This document shows positions 1 to 7,619 of a stretch of 21,744 nucleotides of DNA, in pieces (position 1 is the stretch's first letter; every line of letters begins with the position of its first letter). The DNA lies in NCBI GenBank assembly GCA_030628805.1, contig DAOVQG010000035.1, positions 1-21,744 of the forward strand, given 5' to 3'. The position numbers were made by a program, and so were the translations under genes. This stretch comes from JAGMDK01 sp023128695. GTDB taxonomy: Bacteria > Planctomycetota > Phycisphaerae > UBA1845 > Fen-1342. The notes beneath the pieces are model-generated. The model made no database searches. It worked only from the letters and a program-made list of their open reading frames with translations, and had not been told where the DNA came from.

Positions 1-202
1 AATAATGTAGCGGTCGGGCCCCGTACCGGCCGAAACCACCGGCTGGAAACCGGTGCCACATAATAATGTAGCGGCCGGGCCCCGTACCGGCCGAAACCAC
101 CGGCTGGAAGCCGGTGCCACACAATAATGTAGCGGTCGGGCCCCGTACCGGCCGAAACCACCGGCTGGAAGCCGGTGCCACACAATAATGTAGCGGCCGG
201 GC
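1..202. repeat. 61-bp tandem repeat, three units plus a partial fourth
   Basis: Units begin with aataatgtagcgg at 1, 62, 123 and 184, an exact 61-bp period. The fourth unit breaks off after about 19 bases. Each unit holds two palindromic parts: a CGG(C/T)CGGGCCCCGTACCGGCCG stem, and ACCGGCTGGAAGCCGGT. Single-base differences (gcggtcgg versus gcggccgg; gaaacc versus gaagcc) show that the units have diverged slightly. The same family recurs near 7618-7766, 15599-15766 and 17228-17313. The array starts at the window edge, so its full length is unknown. Confidence 0.95.
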
Positions 203-346
203 AGCTACTACCTGCGTCGACACACACCAATTTATTTGCGAGACCGGTTACAATTACGTTAAACTGAAGTACAGGTGGGTGAAGCCGAGCGAGGTAGATG
301 CTGCTCTTGGCGTTCCCAAAGTGGCACGGCAGGTCGAGGACAAATG

Positions 347-2485
347 ATGATTTCAAGCAAGCGGAAGATGTTGGCAGCCCTCGGCGTATCGGTGCTGTTG
401 GGTTACACCGGGATTCCCACGCGGGCACAGGATTGCTACCAATGGCAGCTCCGCCAGACGCCCAGGCCGGGCGCGCGGACCGACCATGCGCTCGCCTTCG
501 ACGAAGACCTCGGCGTGACCGTCCTGTTCGGCGGCGAGCTAAGCGACGGCAACTCGTGGGATCCACTCGGCACGTGCGATCCGAATCCCTGCACAACCGC
601 CGACATCTCCGTGCTCTGGTGGCACTGTGGGGGGGCCGCGTCGTCGCACGATGCCACCCTGATGACGAACTACCTCAACGACTATAACGGCGGCACAGTA
701 TTCGATTGCGATTATGTTTTCAGTACGACCCCCGGCGACTTCGCCGCGTACATGAGCACCCAAAGCTACGACGTGATCGTCTTCGACGCGACGAACACCT
801 ACACCACGTTCAACACGTCTGATCTCGACGCCGTGCGAGCGCATTACGCCGCCCACACGGCCCTGCTGCTCGACGGCACGCTGTGGATTCGGGTCTATGA
901 ATACGCGAACCCGACCTGGCCCGGCCCCGACGATTGCCTGGCCGGCTTCACGGTCAACGAGGTACATCAGGTCGCGGCCCACGGCGGCGGGATACTCGTC
1001 GGCACGGACCATGACGTTTGGCAGGTCGCCGCCAACCAAGTGGTCGACGCCTGCCTGCCGGGAGCGGGCTTCAGCGGGTTCACGTTCCCCTCGCTGGACG
1101 GGCAGTTCAACGGGAATGATTTGTTGAATTACCTGGAAGTCGTCTCCGCGGGCTACGTGCTGGCACACTGGGATTCCATTTCCTCCGAGGGGATTGCTCC
1201 CACCGGCAGCTTCGTGGACGCCAACGGGAATGCCGTCACGCTCTACAGCCAGGTGGACGTGGCCGACGACCCGGGCGGCGGGGAGTTGTACAGCTACATA
1301 TCCACCTCGTGGCAGCCCGGCGGACAGATTATCGAGTTCGACTGCAACGAGAACGAAATACTCGACAGCATCGACATCGAAAACGGCACCAGCCTGGACT
1401 GCAACAGCAACACGGTGCCCGACGAGTGTGAGATCGACGAAAACAGCGCCGCGCCCGGCGGACCTTTCTACTGCGAGGAGAACTGCGATCCGGACTGCAA
1501 CAGTAACGGCATTCCGGACGAGTGCGATATCGCCAGCGGCGCTTCGCCGGATATCAACGGCGACGGCGTCCCCGACGAGTGCGTCTCGGTGGACTGCAAC
1601 GGCAACGGGATCGAAGACGCCGAGGACATCGCCAACGGGACCAGCCAGGACTGCAACGGCAACGGCATTCCGGATGAGTGCGATATCGCCAGCGGTGCTC
1701 CGGACGCCGACGGGAACGGCATCCCGGACGCCTGTGAAATCGACAGCGACGGTGACGGTGTCATCGACCAACTCGACGGCTGCCCGACCGATCCCAACAA
1801 GGTCACGCCGGGAGTCTGCGGCTGCAACGTTTCCGATATCGATACCGACGGAGACGGCACGCCGGATTGCAACGACGGCTGTCCGAATGATCCCCAGAAG
1901 ACCGAGCCCGGACTCTGCGGCTGCGGCGTGGCTGAGATCGACACCGACGGTGACGGCACGCCGGACTGCCATGACGGCTGCCCGCTCGATCCCCACAAGA
2001 CCGAGCCGGGCGAGTGCGGCTGCGGCGTGGCCGACCTCGACAGTGATGCCGACGGTGTGCCGGATTGCCTCGATAACTGCCCCGACATCCCCAACGCGGA
2101 TCAGCGGGACAGCGACGGTAACGGTATCGGCGACGTGTGTGAGGAGGGCCAGGAGGAACAGGAAAAGCCGGAGCCCGGCGACGAAGTCTCACCCTTCATG
2201 CGCGGCATTATCGACATGATCGCCAGCGGAGAGAGCGAGCCGGAGGGCTTCGACGACACCCTCGACCGCTTGGGCACCGTAACGGACGGCGTGCCGGGGA
2301 ATGATCTGCTCGAACCGCCGCCGGACGAGTCCGGACGTACCGACCCCGATGAGGATAGCTTCACAGCGGAGGAGTTGGAGCAACTCGGCATCGAACTCGG
2401 CTTCTGTCCGGCCGCGAGTACCCTGATGATCTGTATGACCTTGCTGGGGCTAAGCCGGGCGCGGCGTCGTTCCTCAGACGGCTAG
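347..2485 (+). CDS. secreted protein with thrombospondin-3-like calcium-binding repeats and a C-terminal membrane anchor
   Basis: The start is placed at ATG 347 (ATG 344 is adjacent) because GAGGA lies at 336-340. The frame is open further upstream to a GTG at 275, but that stretch is not signal-like. Residues 1-28 (MISSKRKMLAALGVSVLLGY...TRAQ) look like a Sec signal peptide. Residues 32-63 resemble one Kelch blade (TPRPGARTDHALAFDED...VTVLFGGE), after which the pattern stops. Residues about 86-325 form an alpha/beta region (ISVLWWHCGG...YDVIVFDATNTYTTF...ALLLDGTLW) of unknown family, possibly amidotransferase-like. Residues about 330-600 are Asp/Cys-rich repeats: several DCNGNGIPDECDIASG units, then three copies of a roughly 35-residue DTDGDGTPDC..DGCP..DP.K..PG.CGC unit. 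An acidic linker leads to FCPAASTLMICMTLLGLSRARRR, a hydrophobic segment plus arginines resembling a sorting tail. It is probably surface-exposed. The function is unknown. Confidence 0.85.
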   Translation: MISSKRKMLAALGVSVLLGYTGIPTRAQDCYQWQLRQTPRPGARTDHALAFDEDLGVTVLFGGELSDGNSWDPLGTCDPNPCTTADISVLWWHCGGAASSHDATLMTNYLNDYNGGTVFDCDYVFSTTPGDFAAYMSTQSYDVIVFDATNTYTTFNTSDLDAVRAHYAAHTALLLDGTLWIRVYEYANPTWPGPDDCLAGFTVNEVHQVAAHGGGILVGTDHDVWQVAANQVVDACLPGAGFSGFTFPSLDGQFNGNDLLNYLEVVSAGYVLAHWDSISSEGIAPTGSFVDANGNAVTLYSQVDVADDPGGGELYSYISTSWQPGGQIIEFDCNENEILDSIDIENGTSLDCNSNTVPDECEIDENSAAPGGPFYCEENCDPDCNSNGIPDECDIASGASPDINGDGVPDECVSVDCNGNGIEDAEDIANGTSQDCNGNGIPDECDIASGAPDADGNGIPDACEIDSDGDGVIDQLDGCPTDPNKVTPGVCGCNVSDIDTDGDGTPDCNDGCPNDPQKTEPGLCGCGVAEIDTDGDGTPDCHDGCPLDPHKTEPGECGCGVADLDSDADGVPDCLDNCPDIPNADQRDSDGNGIGDVCEEGQEEQEKPEPGDEVSPFMRGIIDMIASGESEPEGFDDTLDRLGTVTDGVPGNDLLEPPPDESGRTDPDEDSFTAEELEQLGIELGFCPAASTLMICMTLLGLSRARRRSSDG

Positions 2486-2600
2486 AGCCGTTTCAGAAAA
2501 AGTCCGTCGCTTGGGGAGGGCGAGCCTCCCGGCGAGCCGCGGCTCGGCAGGAGCCTCGCTCTCCCGTCGGACGCCAGATGTTTTCTGAAACGGCTCTAGC
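2481..2600. repeat. 120-bp element with perfect 20-bp terminal inverted repeats
   Basis: GCTAGAGCCGTTTCAGAAAA at 2481-2500 is the exact reverse complement of 2581-2600. The interior carries a second imperfect palindrome (gggcgagcctcccggcgagccgcggctcggcaggagcctcgctctccc in pattern, centred near 2540). The stop codon of the upstream gene (TAG, 2483-2485) lies inside the left arm. The transcript could fold into a long stem and act as a terminator in both directions. The shape is also that of a miniature inverted-repeat element, but no flanking target duplication is obvious. Confidence 0.85.
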
Positions 2601-2672
2601 TCCCTTAGTCACGACGCAAAAGCGTTGCTCCTTCGGGATGACGCTGGCGTGTGCTCTAAGTGCATATCCTGG

Positions 2673-2701
2673 TTGACAGAGGTGTATAGGGTTGGGACAA
2701 T
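2673..2701 (+). promoter_or_regulatory. candidate sigma-70-type promoter for the Sua5-phosphatase/rpiB unit
   Basis: A perfect -35 hexamer TTGACA at 2673-2678 is followed, after a 17-bp spacer, by GACAAT at 2696-2701, which matches TATAAT at four of six positions. The expected transcription start is near 2708, giving a leader of about 18 nt before ATG 2726. This is a motif match only. Planctomycete promoters are poorly defined. Confidence 0.45.
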
Positions 2702-2725
2702 CCCCTCCATCTGCTGGAACGGCGC

Positions 2726-3865
2726 ATGCGAACAATCATTATAACTGCCGAAGAGACAAATTCTTACGTTTCCAGGCTCACAGAGGCGGCGCAAGCCTTG
2801 CGTGAGGGTGCGCTAGTTGTGTTTCCAACGGAAACTGTGTACGGCGTGGGTGCAAATGCAACCAACTCGGCCGCGGTCATGAAGCTGCGCGAAATCAAGG
2901 CGCGGGCCGGCACGCAGCCATTCACGGTCCATTTAGGGGCTCGGAAACACGCCCGCCGCTTTTTATCGGCGCCAACTCCGCTGTTTCGGCGGTTGGCGCG
3001 CAAGGGATGGCCGGGACCGCTTACGCTGATCGGCGCGGAGCCGCGGCCCGAGGACACGGAAATTGCCCAACGGTTTCCGGCCGCTCAACTTGGCGAGATC
3101 TACCACGATGGGCAAATTGGGCTGCGGTGTCCGGACCAAGCCGACGCGGCGCGGCTGATATGCGAATCGGACGTGCCGGTCGTGGCCAGCAGCGCGAATC
3201 GGAGCGGGACGCCGCCGCCTTTCGATCTGCACGAAGCCCTGCGGGGTCTCGAGGGCCAGGTGGCCTACGCCATCGACGCGGGCCGCACGCGGCACAACGC
3301 CGCCTCGACCATCGTTGACGTTAGCCGTAACTCCTTCAAAATACTACGGTTGGGCGCGGTTGACGAACGCACGATTGAACGCCTGGCACGCAGCGAGGTG
3401 CTGTTTGTGTGCACCGGCAACTCGTGCCGTTCGCCGATGGCTGAGCATCTCTTCCGGCACGAGTTGACCAAGCGGCTTTCGCTTTCAATCGAGTCACTGG
3501 CAGCGGCCGGCTATCATGTGAGTTCGGCGGGGACGCTGGGGATCATCGGAGCGAGTGCGTCGTCGGGGGCGCTGGAGGAGATGGCCCGGCGCGGGATCGA
3601 TGTCGGGGAGCACTACTCACAGGCCCTGACGGCGGAGTTGGTGCAGCGGGCCGAGCGGGTTTATTGTATGTCGCCCGAGCACCGCCGAGCGGTCTTGGAT
3701 TTGGCTCCGGGGGCGGCCAGTCGCGTGGCGTTGCTGGACCCGGCGGGTCCGGTCGCGGACCCCATCGGCGGAGGAGCCGAGGAATATCGCGCCTGTGCCG
3801 AGCATATTGAGCGTGCCCTGAGCACCCGGCTGGAGGAGTACCTGAATGAAGATCGCGATTGGTAG
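2726..3865 (+). CDS. fused threonylcarbamoyl-AMP synthase (Sua5/YrdC/YwlC) and low-molecular-weight protein phosphatase (YwlE-like)
   Basis: Residues about 15-215 are a YrdC/Sua5 domain, with FPTETVYGVGANA (33-45), the Lys/Arg-rich KLREIKARAG, and the nucleotide-binding SSANRSGTPP (155-164). This family makes threonylcarbamoyl-AMP from threonine, bicarbonate and ATP for the t6A37 modification of ANN-decoding tRNAs. Residues about 223-375 are a low-molecular-weight phosphatase domain, with the P-loop VCTGNSCRSPMAE (Cys229 nucleophile, Arg235) and the DP acid loop DPIGGG at Asp345. The residue that in YwlE arginine phosphatases is Thr (CTGNTCRS) is Ser here. The next gene, rpiB, overlaps the 3' end by 20 bp. 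In Bacillus, ywlC, ywlE and ywlF occur in the same order as separate genes, which supports both assignments. The domain boundary has no stop or frameshift, so this is a true fusion. Confidence 0.92.
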   Translation: MRTIIITAEETNSYVSRLTEAAQALREGALVVFPTETVYGVGANATNSAAVMKLREIKARAGTQPFTVHLGARKHARRFLSAPTPLFRRLARKGWPGPLTLIGAEPRPEDTEIAQRFPAAQLGEIYHDGQIGLRCPDQADAARLICESDVPVVASSANRSGTPPPFDLHEALRGLEGQVAYAIDAGRTRHNAASTIVDVSRNSFKILRLGAVDERTIERLARSEVLFVCTGNSCRSPMAEHLFRHELTKRLSLSIESLAAAGYHVSSAGTLGIIGASASSGALEEMARRGIDVGEHYSQALTAELVQRAERVYCMSPEHRRAVLDLAPGAASRVALLDPAGPVADPIGGGAEEYRACAEHIERALSTRLEEYLNEDRDW

Positions 3866-4313
3866 TGACCATCGCGGGTATGAGGCCAAGGAACGCATCA
3901 AAGCGCTCTTGAGCGACATGGGCCTGGAGATCGAAGACCACGGCGTCCACGCCAAACAGGCCGCCGATTATCCCGATACGGGATTCGCGGTCGCGATCCA
4001 AGTGGCGAGGGGACAAGTCGAGCGCGGCATTCTGTTCTGCGGCAGCGGCATCGGAATGTCGATCACCGCCAACAAAGTGTGCGGCGTGCGGGCGGCATTG
4101 TGCCACGACGAATTGACCGCCCAAATGGCCCGGCGACACAACGATTCCAACGTGCTCTGTCTGCCGGCGGACCTGGTGGGTGACGCCCTCATGCAGGGCA
4201 TTGTGCGCGGTTGGCTCACGACCGAATTCGAGGGCGGGCGGCACGCCAGGCGGGTGGAGAAGATTATCGAGTACGAACGACAACACCACAAAGGTGATAA
4301 GGTGATAAGGTGA
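3846..4313 (+). CDS. rpiB: ribose-5-phosphate isomerase B
   Basis: The 155-residue protein has the usual RpiB/LacAB length and motifs: IGSDHRGYEAK at the N terminus (Asp8, His9), DYPD (41-44), the catalytic cysteine in ILFCGSGIGMSITANK (Cys65) and RRHNDSNVL (His98, Asn99). It interconverts ribose 5-phosphate and ribulose 5-phosphate in the non-oxidative pentose phosphate pathway, in the cytoplasm. ATG 3846 lies inside the end of the upstream fusion gene and is preceded by GGAGGAG at a good distance, so the two are translationally coupled. The last seven codons and the stop (KGDKVIR, TGA) are encoded by an AAGGTGAT octamer repeat. The native C terminus may therefore have been replaced or extended by repeat sequence. 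Confidence 0.95.
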   Translation: MKIAIGSDHRGYEAKERIKALLSDMGLEIEDHGVHAKQAADYPDTGFAVAIQVARGQVERGILFCGSGIGMSITANKVCGVRAALCHDELTAQMARRHNDSNVLCLPADLVGDALMQGIVRGWLTTEFEGGRHARRVEKIIEYERQHHKGDKVIR

Positions 4314-4343
4314 TAAGGTCTAGTTTCCAGTTTCTAGTTTCTA
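4291..4343. repeat. octamer and heptamer microsatellites at the end of rpiB
   Basis: AAGGTGAT is repeated three times from 4291 to 4314, followed by a partial AAGGT. A heptamer series TAGTTTC, CAGTTTC, TAGTTTC then runs from 4321 to 4341. The octamer array supplies the rpiB stop codon. Confidence 0.9.
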
Positions 4344-4345
4344 GA

Positions 4346-4429
4346 TGTAGCGTCCGGGCTCCGTACCGGACGTCGTCTTGGAAGAGCGTTTCCCGTGTTC
4401 TACGTCCGGGACAGAGCCCGGACGCTACA
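4346..4429. repeat. inverted repeat with 16-bp arms (possible terminator)
   Basis: TGTAGCGTCCGGGCTC at 4346-4361 is the exact reverse complement of 4414-4429. The spacer contains a second copy of the theme (CCGTACCGGACG, then TACGTCCGGGACAG). It belongs to the TAGCG(G/T)CCGGGC repeat superfamily seen at 1-202 and elsewhere. It lies 33 bp after the rpiB stop and before a convergent gene, so it may also terminate transcription from both sides. No U-tract follows. Confidence 0.8.
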
Positions 4430-4466
4430 GATCACTGGTGCGAGAATCCTTTCTCGCACACTCAAG

Positions 4467-4636
4467 CTATCAGCAATCAGCTTTCAGCGGTCAGCATTCA
4501 GCTTTTACGCTGATCAGCGAGTAAGTGCTTAACCTCAGTCATGTGCTCAGGCTGCTCCGAATAACACGCTATTTGTGACATTTGCCCGTTGAACGCTCGA
4601 CATTCGGCTGATCGCTGATTGCTGACCGCTGAATGC
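4467..4636. repeat. CTGA(T/A)-rich repeat, inverted pair
   Basis: Bases 4467-4507 (tatcagcaatcagctttc and onward) and 4604-4636 (ggctgatcgctgattgct and onward) are roughly inverted copies of a low-complexity AGCAATCAGC / GCTGATTGCT motif. A related stretch is at 5702-5736, just upstream of the permease gene. The sequence between (about 4510-4600) holds nothing I can identify. Confidence 0.65.
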
Positions 4637-4647
4637 TTACGAGCTGT

Positions 4648-5307
4648 TTATCCGAGCGGGACGGTGCCGCTGGCCATAAAGATCAGCATTAGTGCGAGCA
4701 GGGCACAGAAGCCCAGCAGCAACCCGCCACAGACGACCGCCGCGGTCCAACCCCGCCAGTTCGCGACCCGGCTTTGCGTCAGGCTCACAATGGCAAGCAC
4801 CAGACCGATTAAAGCGAAGAACAACATGCCGCACTGCCCGCCCTGGAGCCAGGGCATTTCGGGCCGTTGCTGAAGCTCTTCGGCCATTTTTTCAAATGAC
4901 GCGGGCCCCGGCATGGTGCCGGCTGCCATCCGCGCGCCGAGGATCATGCTGTACCCGAATACGACCAAAAAGAGGGCGATAGTAATCGCCGCACACACCA
5001 GCGCGAAATTCCCGAAGGTCCGAGCGGCCTGCTGGCGCTGCGTGAACTCGGTCCGGTGGTATGGCAGAGGTACTGGCGGAACAGAGCCTTGGTCGGGTGG
5101 TCGATCCTGTGGCGAGGCTTCGTCTGCCGGGTAAGAATCAGGCGGTCCCGCCGGACGCGCAGAGATGGCGTCCCGCGGCTGATACGTGGATTGCTCGGGT
5201 ACCGTGACCAAGTGGCGGCAATACGGGCACGCCGCGGTCTGTCCGGCGTACTCGTCGTCCACCTCGATCGGCTGTTCGCAACTTGTGCAACTGAACTGAA
5301 TCGCCAT
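4648..5307 (-). CDS. zinc-ribbon membrane protein, DUF4190-like
   Basis: The 219-residue protein starts with a zinc-ribbon-like knuckle, Cys7-x2-Cys10 and Cys27-x2-Cys30 (FSCTSCEQP...AACPYCRHL). A Pro-rich linker (about 40-85) follows, then three hydrophobic helices at about 100-124, 158-177 and 187-213. The last two form a helical hairpin like that of small DUF4190-type membrane proteins. The start is supported by AGGA six to seven bases upstream of the ATG. It is a stand-alone gene, convergent with rpiB and divergent from the permease. The function is unknown; the architecture is common in Planctomycetota. Confidence 0.8.
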   Translation of the reverse strand: MAIQFSCTSCEQPIEVDDEYAGQTAACPYCRHLVTVPEQSTYQPRDAISARPAGPPDSYPADEASPQDRPPDQGSVPPVPLPYHRTEFTQRQQAARTFGNFALVCAAITIALFLVVFGYSMILGARMAAGTMPGPASFEKMAEELQQRPEMPWLQGGQCGMLFFALIGLVLAIVSLTQSRVANWRGWTAAVVCGGLLLGFCALLALMLIFMASGTVPLG

Positions 5308-5759
5308 CTATTGTCCTATACGAGGGCGTTGGCGCTCAGCGACATCGGCAAAGCAATCATCGCAATATCATACCGCCAGATGGTAGGGGCTGTCATCCGG
5401 AGCGTAGGGGGCCTGGCCATTGTGTGCCACTGCTCTTGAGCAGTGTCTTCTTTTGACCAGCGGTAGCTTGGGCACTGCTCAAGAGCAGTGGCACACCGCT
5501 TGGGCACTGCTCAAGAGCAGTGGCACACCGCCGGTGAAAAGCTCGGAATGACAGCTTATCCACGCAAATGACGCACACCCGTGCCTGGAGAGGAATCCGA
5601 ACGGAAAGGGCTTGAGCATCGTTACAGCGAATCGTACCATGACCTTCGGCACGGTCATTACGGGAATAGCTAATAGCACATTGCTAATGGGCTAATTGTG
5701 TGAGGCTGATAGCTGAAGGCTGACCGCTGATAGCTAACGGTGAGTAGATGGAGCGCCAC
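5308..5759. other. intergenic region carrying repeats upstream of the permease gene
   Basis: Apart from the palindromic element at 5422-5553 (listed separately), this stretch has a CTGATAGCTGA-type low-complexity repeat at 5702-5736. It also has a small inverted repeat ATGACC-N8-GGTCAT at 5639-5658 that could be an operator but is short enough to be chance. I see no convincing ORF, tRNA or strong promoter. Confidence 0.5.
5422..5553. repeat. REPIN-like composite palindromic element, copy A (with a duplicated arm)
   Basis: A palindromic arm (5422-5445, core CACTGCTCTTGAGCAGTG) is followed by a 27-nt loop (5446-5472), the inverted arm (5473-5496), an 8-nt spacer and a second inverted arm (5505-5528). 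It ends with a tail, CCGGTGAAAAGCTCGGAATG. Arms, loop and tail all reappear in reverse orientation at 9069-9165. Related elements are at 13485-13563 and 17151-17225. Confidence 0.9.
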
Positions 5760-7610
5760 ATGTCTGACGCGAAGAGCTTTCGTTATCCCATCTGGTGTCG
5801 CGGCGACCTCGACGGCTTCTTCGGACTGATGGTCGACAACCTCGTCCAGGTGCTGCTGATCATTCTTCTGTGCACGCTGTATGTCGGGATGTCGGTCGAG
5901 CTCATCTCCACCCGCATCCTGCCCGGCGTCGCGATCAGCCTGCTGATCGGCAACCTCTTCTACGGGGCCCAGGCCCACTACGTCGCCCGGCGGGACCGCA
6001 ACCCGAATTGCACGGCCTTGCCATACGGCATCAACACCCCTTCGGTCTTCGCGTTCGCGCTGTTCGTCATGGCGCCAATCTACAAGATATACGAGGGGGA
6101 ACTCGGCGCGGATCATGCCAGCCGACTGGCCTGGAAAGCGGGCATGTTGGCCTGCATGGTTAGCGGGGTCATCGAGTTCCTGGCCGCCTTCTTCGCCGAG
6201 CGCCTCCGCCGGGTAACGCCCCGAGCGGCGCTGCTCGGCGTGCTCGCGGCGCTGGGGATCACGTTTATCGCCACGGACTTCTCGTTTCAGATTTACACGC
6301 GACCGCTCATCGGCGTGTTCCCCCTGGGTATCCTGCTGCTGGCGTATTTCGCGAAATACCGCTTCCCGGCCCGTTTGCCGGGCGGGTTCATCGCGATCAT
6401 GGTCGGAACACTCATCGCCTGGGGCATGTCGACGCCCCTGTACTTGAATTGGTTCGGCGGCACGGCACCGCAGTCCTTTGAAGAGTTGCGCGCGTCGCTC
6501 GATAAGGTCGGCTGGATTATGCCGGTCTTTCGCGGCAGCGAGCTGATGGAGGTGCTCTCGCGGCCCGAATTGCTGCTGCTGTTTCTAACGGTGTCGGTCC
6601 CGATGGGCGTGATCAACGCCATCGGTTCGTTGCAGAACATCGAGTCGGCCGAGGCCGGCGGCGACCGCTTCTCCACTGGACCGTCGCTGGCGGTCAACGG
6701 CATCGGGACCATCGGGGCCGCGCTCTTCGGCTCCTGCTTCCCCACGACGATCTACATCGGCCACCCGGCCTGGAAAGCATTGGGGGCCCGCTCCGGATAT
6801 TCGATCCTCAACGGCGCGTTCTTCACCGTCTGTTTCCTCTTCGGCTGGGGCGTGTTTCTCAAGGAATTCATCCCGATCGAGGCTGGGGCGGCGATCGTCG
6901 TTTACATCGGCATCATCATCACCGCCCAAGCGTTTCAGGCCACGCCGCGCGCCCACGCTCCGGCGGTCGCCTTCGCATTATTCCCCGCGTTGGCGGCGCT
7001 GCTGGTTGTGAAAATGCCTCTATTGATGGGGGACGCCGGTGCCTCTCGGACATTGGCGGAGATGGTGACGAGCATCGGCCCCGCGACGGCTGAACCGACT
7101 TTGCCGGGCATGATCGCGCTAGCCGGGGCGAACTCAAGCTGGCTGTTGACGACGCTGCTGCTGACCGCGATGGGGGCTTGCTTGATCGATCGACGATACA
7201 AAGCCGCGGCGATCTGGTGCGGGATCGCGGCGGTGCTGACGGCGCTGGGCTTGCTCCACGCGTATCGGCTCGAAGACAACGTCATTCACGAGTATTTCTT
7301 GTGGCAAAAGCCGGTGGAAGTCGCCGTCGCTGAAGCGCCCCCGGAAGCCCCGGGGCCGATACTACTAGACACCGCCACCTTGGCCGCTACCATGCCGACT
7401 TCTTCACCGGCCGTGGAATCCGCGCCGGCTACGCAGGCGGTATCCGGTTCGATGCACTATGCCTACCGGGCCTTCCCGATCGCGATCGGCTATGGCTTGA
7501 CGACGATCTTGCTGGCACTGATTGCGGTGCGGGCGAGAAAGAAAGATCAGAGCGCGGCGTTAGCGGCTGAGTCGCCGCCGGATGAATCTAAAATACAGAA
7601 TACAGAATAG
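5760..7610 (+). CDS. NCS2-family nucleobase permease (xanthine/uracil/adenine permease-like)
   Basis: ATG 5760 is preferred over ATG 5748 because GGAG lies six bases before it. The protein, about 616 residues, is strongly hydrophobic with around 12 or more membrane segments. NCS2-like features are the N-terminal LPYGINTPSVFAFALFV segment and the central GSLQNIESAEAGGDRFSTGPSLAVNGIGTIGAALFGS segment followed by FPTTIYIGHPAWKALGARSGY. Family members are cation symporters for purines or uracil. The resemblance is closest to the AzgA-like branch, but substrate cannot be read from sequence. A Pro/Ala-rich insert lies before the last helix, and the protein is longer than typical NCS2 carriers (about 430-500). 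The last codons (KIQNTE, stop) are formed by an AATACAG repeat. It may feed the pyrimidine-degrading enzymes at 14332-18805, but only proximity suggests this. Confidence 0.85.
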   Translation: MSDAKSFRYPIWCRGDLDGFFGLMVDNLVQVLLIILLCTLYVGMSVELISTRILPGVAISLLIGNLFYGAQAHYVARRDRNPNCTALPYGINTPSVFAFALFVMAPIYKIYEGELGADHASRLAWKAGMLACMVSGVIEFLAAFFAERLRRVTPRAALLGVLAALGITFIATDFSFQIYTRPLIGVFPLGILLLAYFAKYRFPARLPGGFIAIMVGTLIAWGMSTPLYLNWFGGTAPQSFEELRASLDKVGWIMPVFRGSELMEVLSRPELLLLFLTVSVPMGVINAIGSLQNIESAEAGGDRFSTGPSLAVNGIGTIGAALFGSCFPTTIYIGHPAWKALGARSGYSILNGAFFTVCFLFGWGVFLKEFIPIEAGAAIVVYIGIIITAQAFQATPRAHAPAVAFALFPALAALLVVKMPLLMGDAGASRTLAEMVTSIGPATAEPTLPGMIALAGANSSWLLTTLLLTAMGACLIDRRYKAAAIWCGIAAVLTALGLLHAYRLEDNVIHEYFLWQKPVEVAVAEAPPEAPGPILLDTATLAATMPTSSPAVESAPATQAVSGSMHYAYRAFPIAIGYGLTTILLALIAVRARKKDQSAALAAESPPDESKIQNTE

Positions 7611-7619
7611 AGAATACAG
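7590..7619. repeat. AATACAG short tandem repeat across the permease stop codon
   Basis: The sequence runs aaaatacagaatacagaata then gagaatacag, a 7-8-bp degenerate repeat. The permease stop codon TAG is at 7608-7610, inside it. Confidence 0.8.

Noticed and set aside
1..202. CRISPR array
   Set aside because: The regular 61-bp period covers nearly identical full units with no unique spacers, and no cas genes are present.
539..1996. Long minus-strand open frame (485 codons) opposite the secreted-protein gene
   Set aside because: It is a by-product of the GAC/GGC-rich repeats on the plus strand; its translation is a low-complexity VAVxV pattern without a family.
5422..5553. tRNA or attC/integron recombination site
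   Set aside because: The folding is simple paired palindromes without a cloverleaf, anticodon arm or attC core sites, and no integrase is present.
5639..5658. Operator for the permease (ATGACC-N8-GGTCAT)
   Set aside because: A 6-bp inverted repeat is common by chance in sequence of this composition, and no regulator gene is adjacent.
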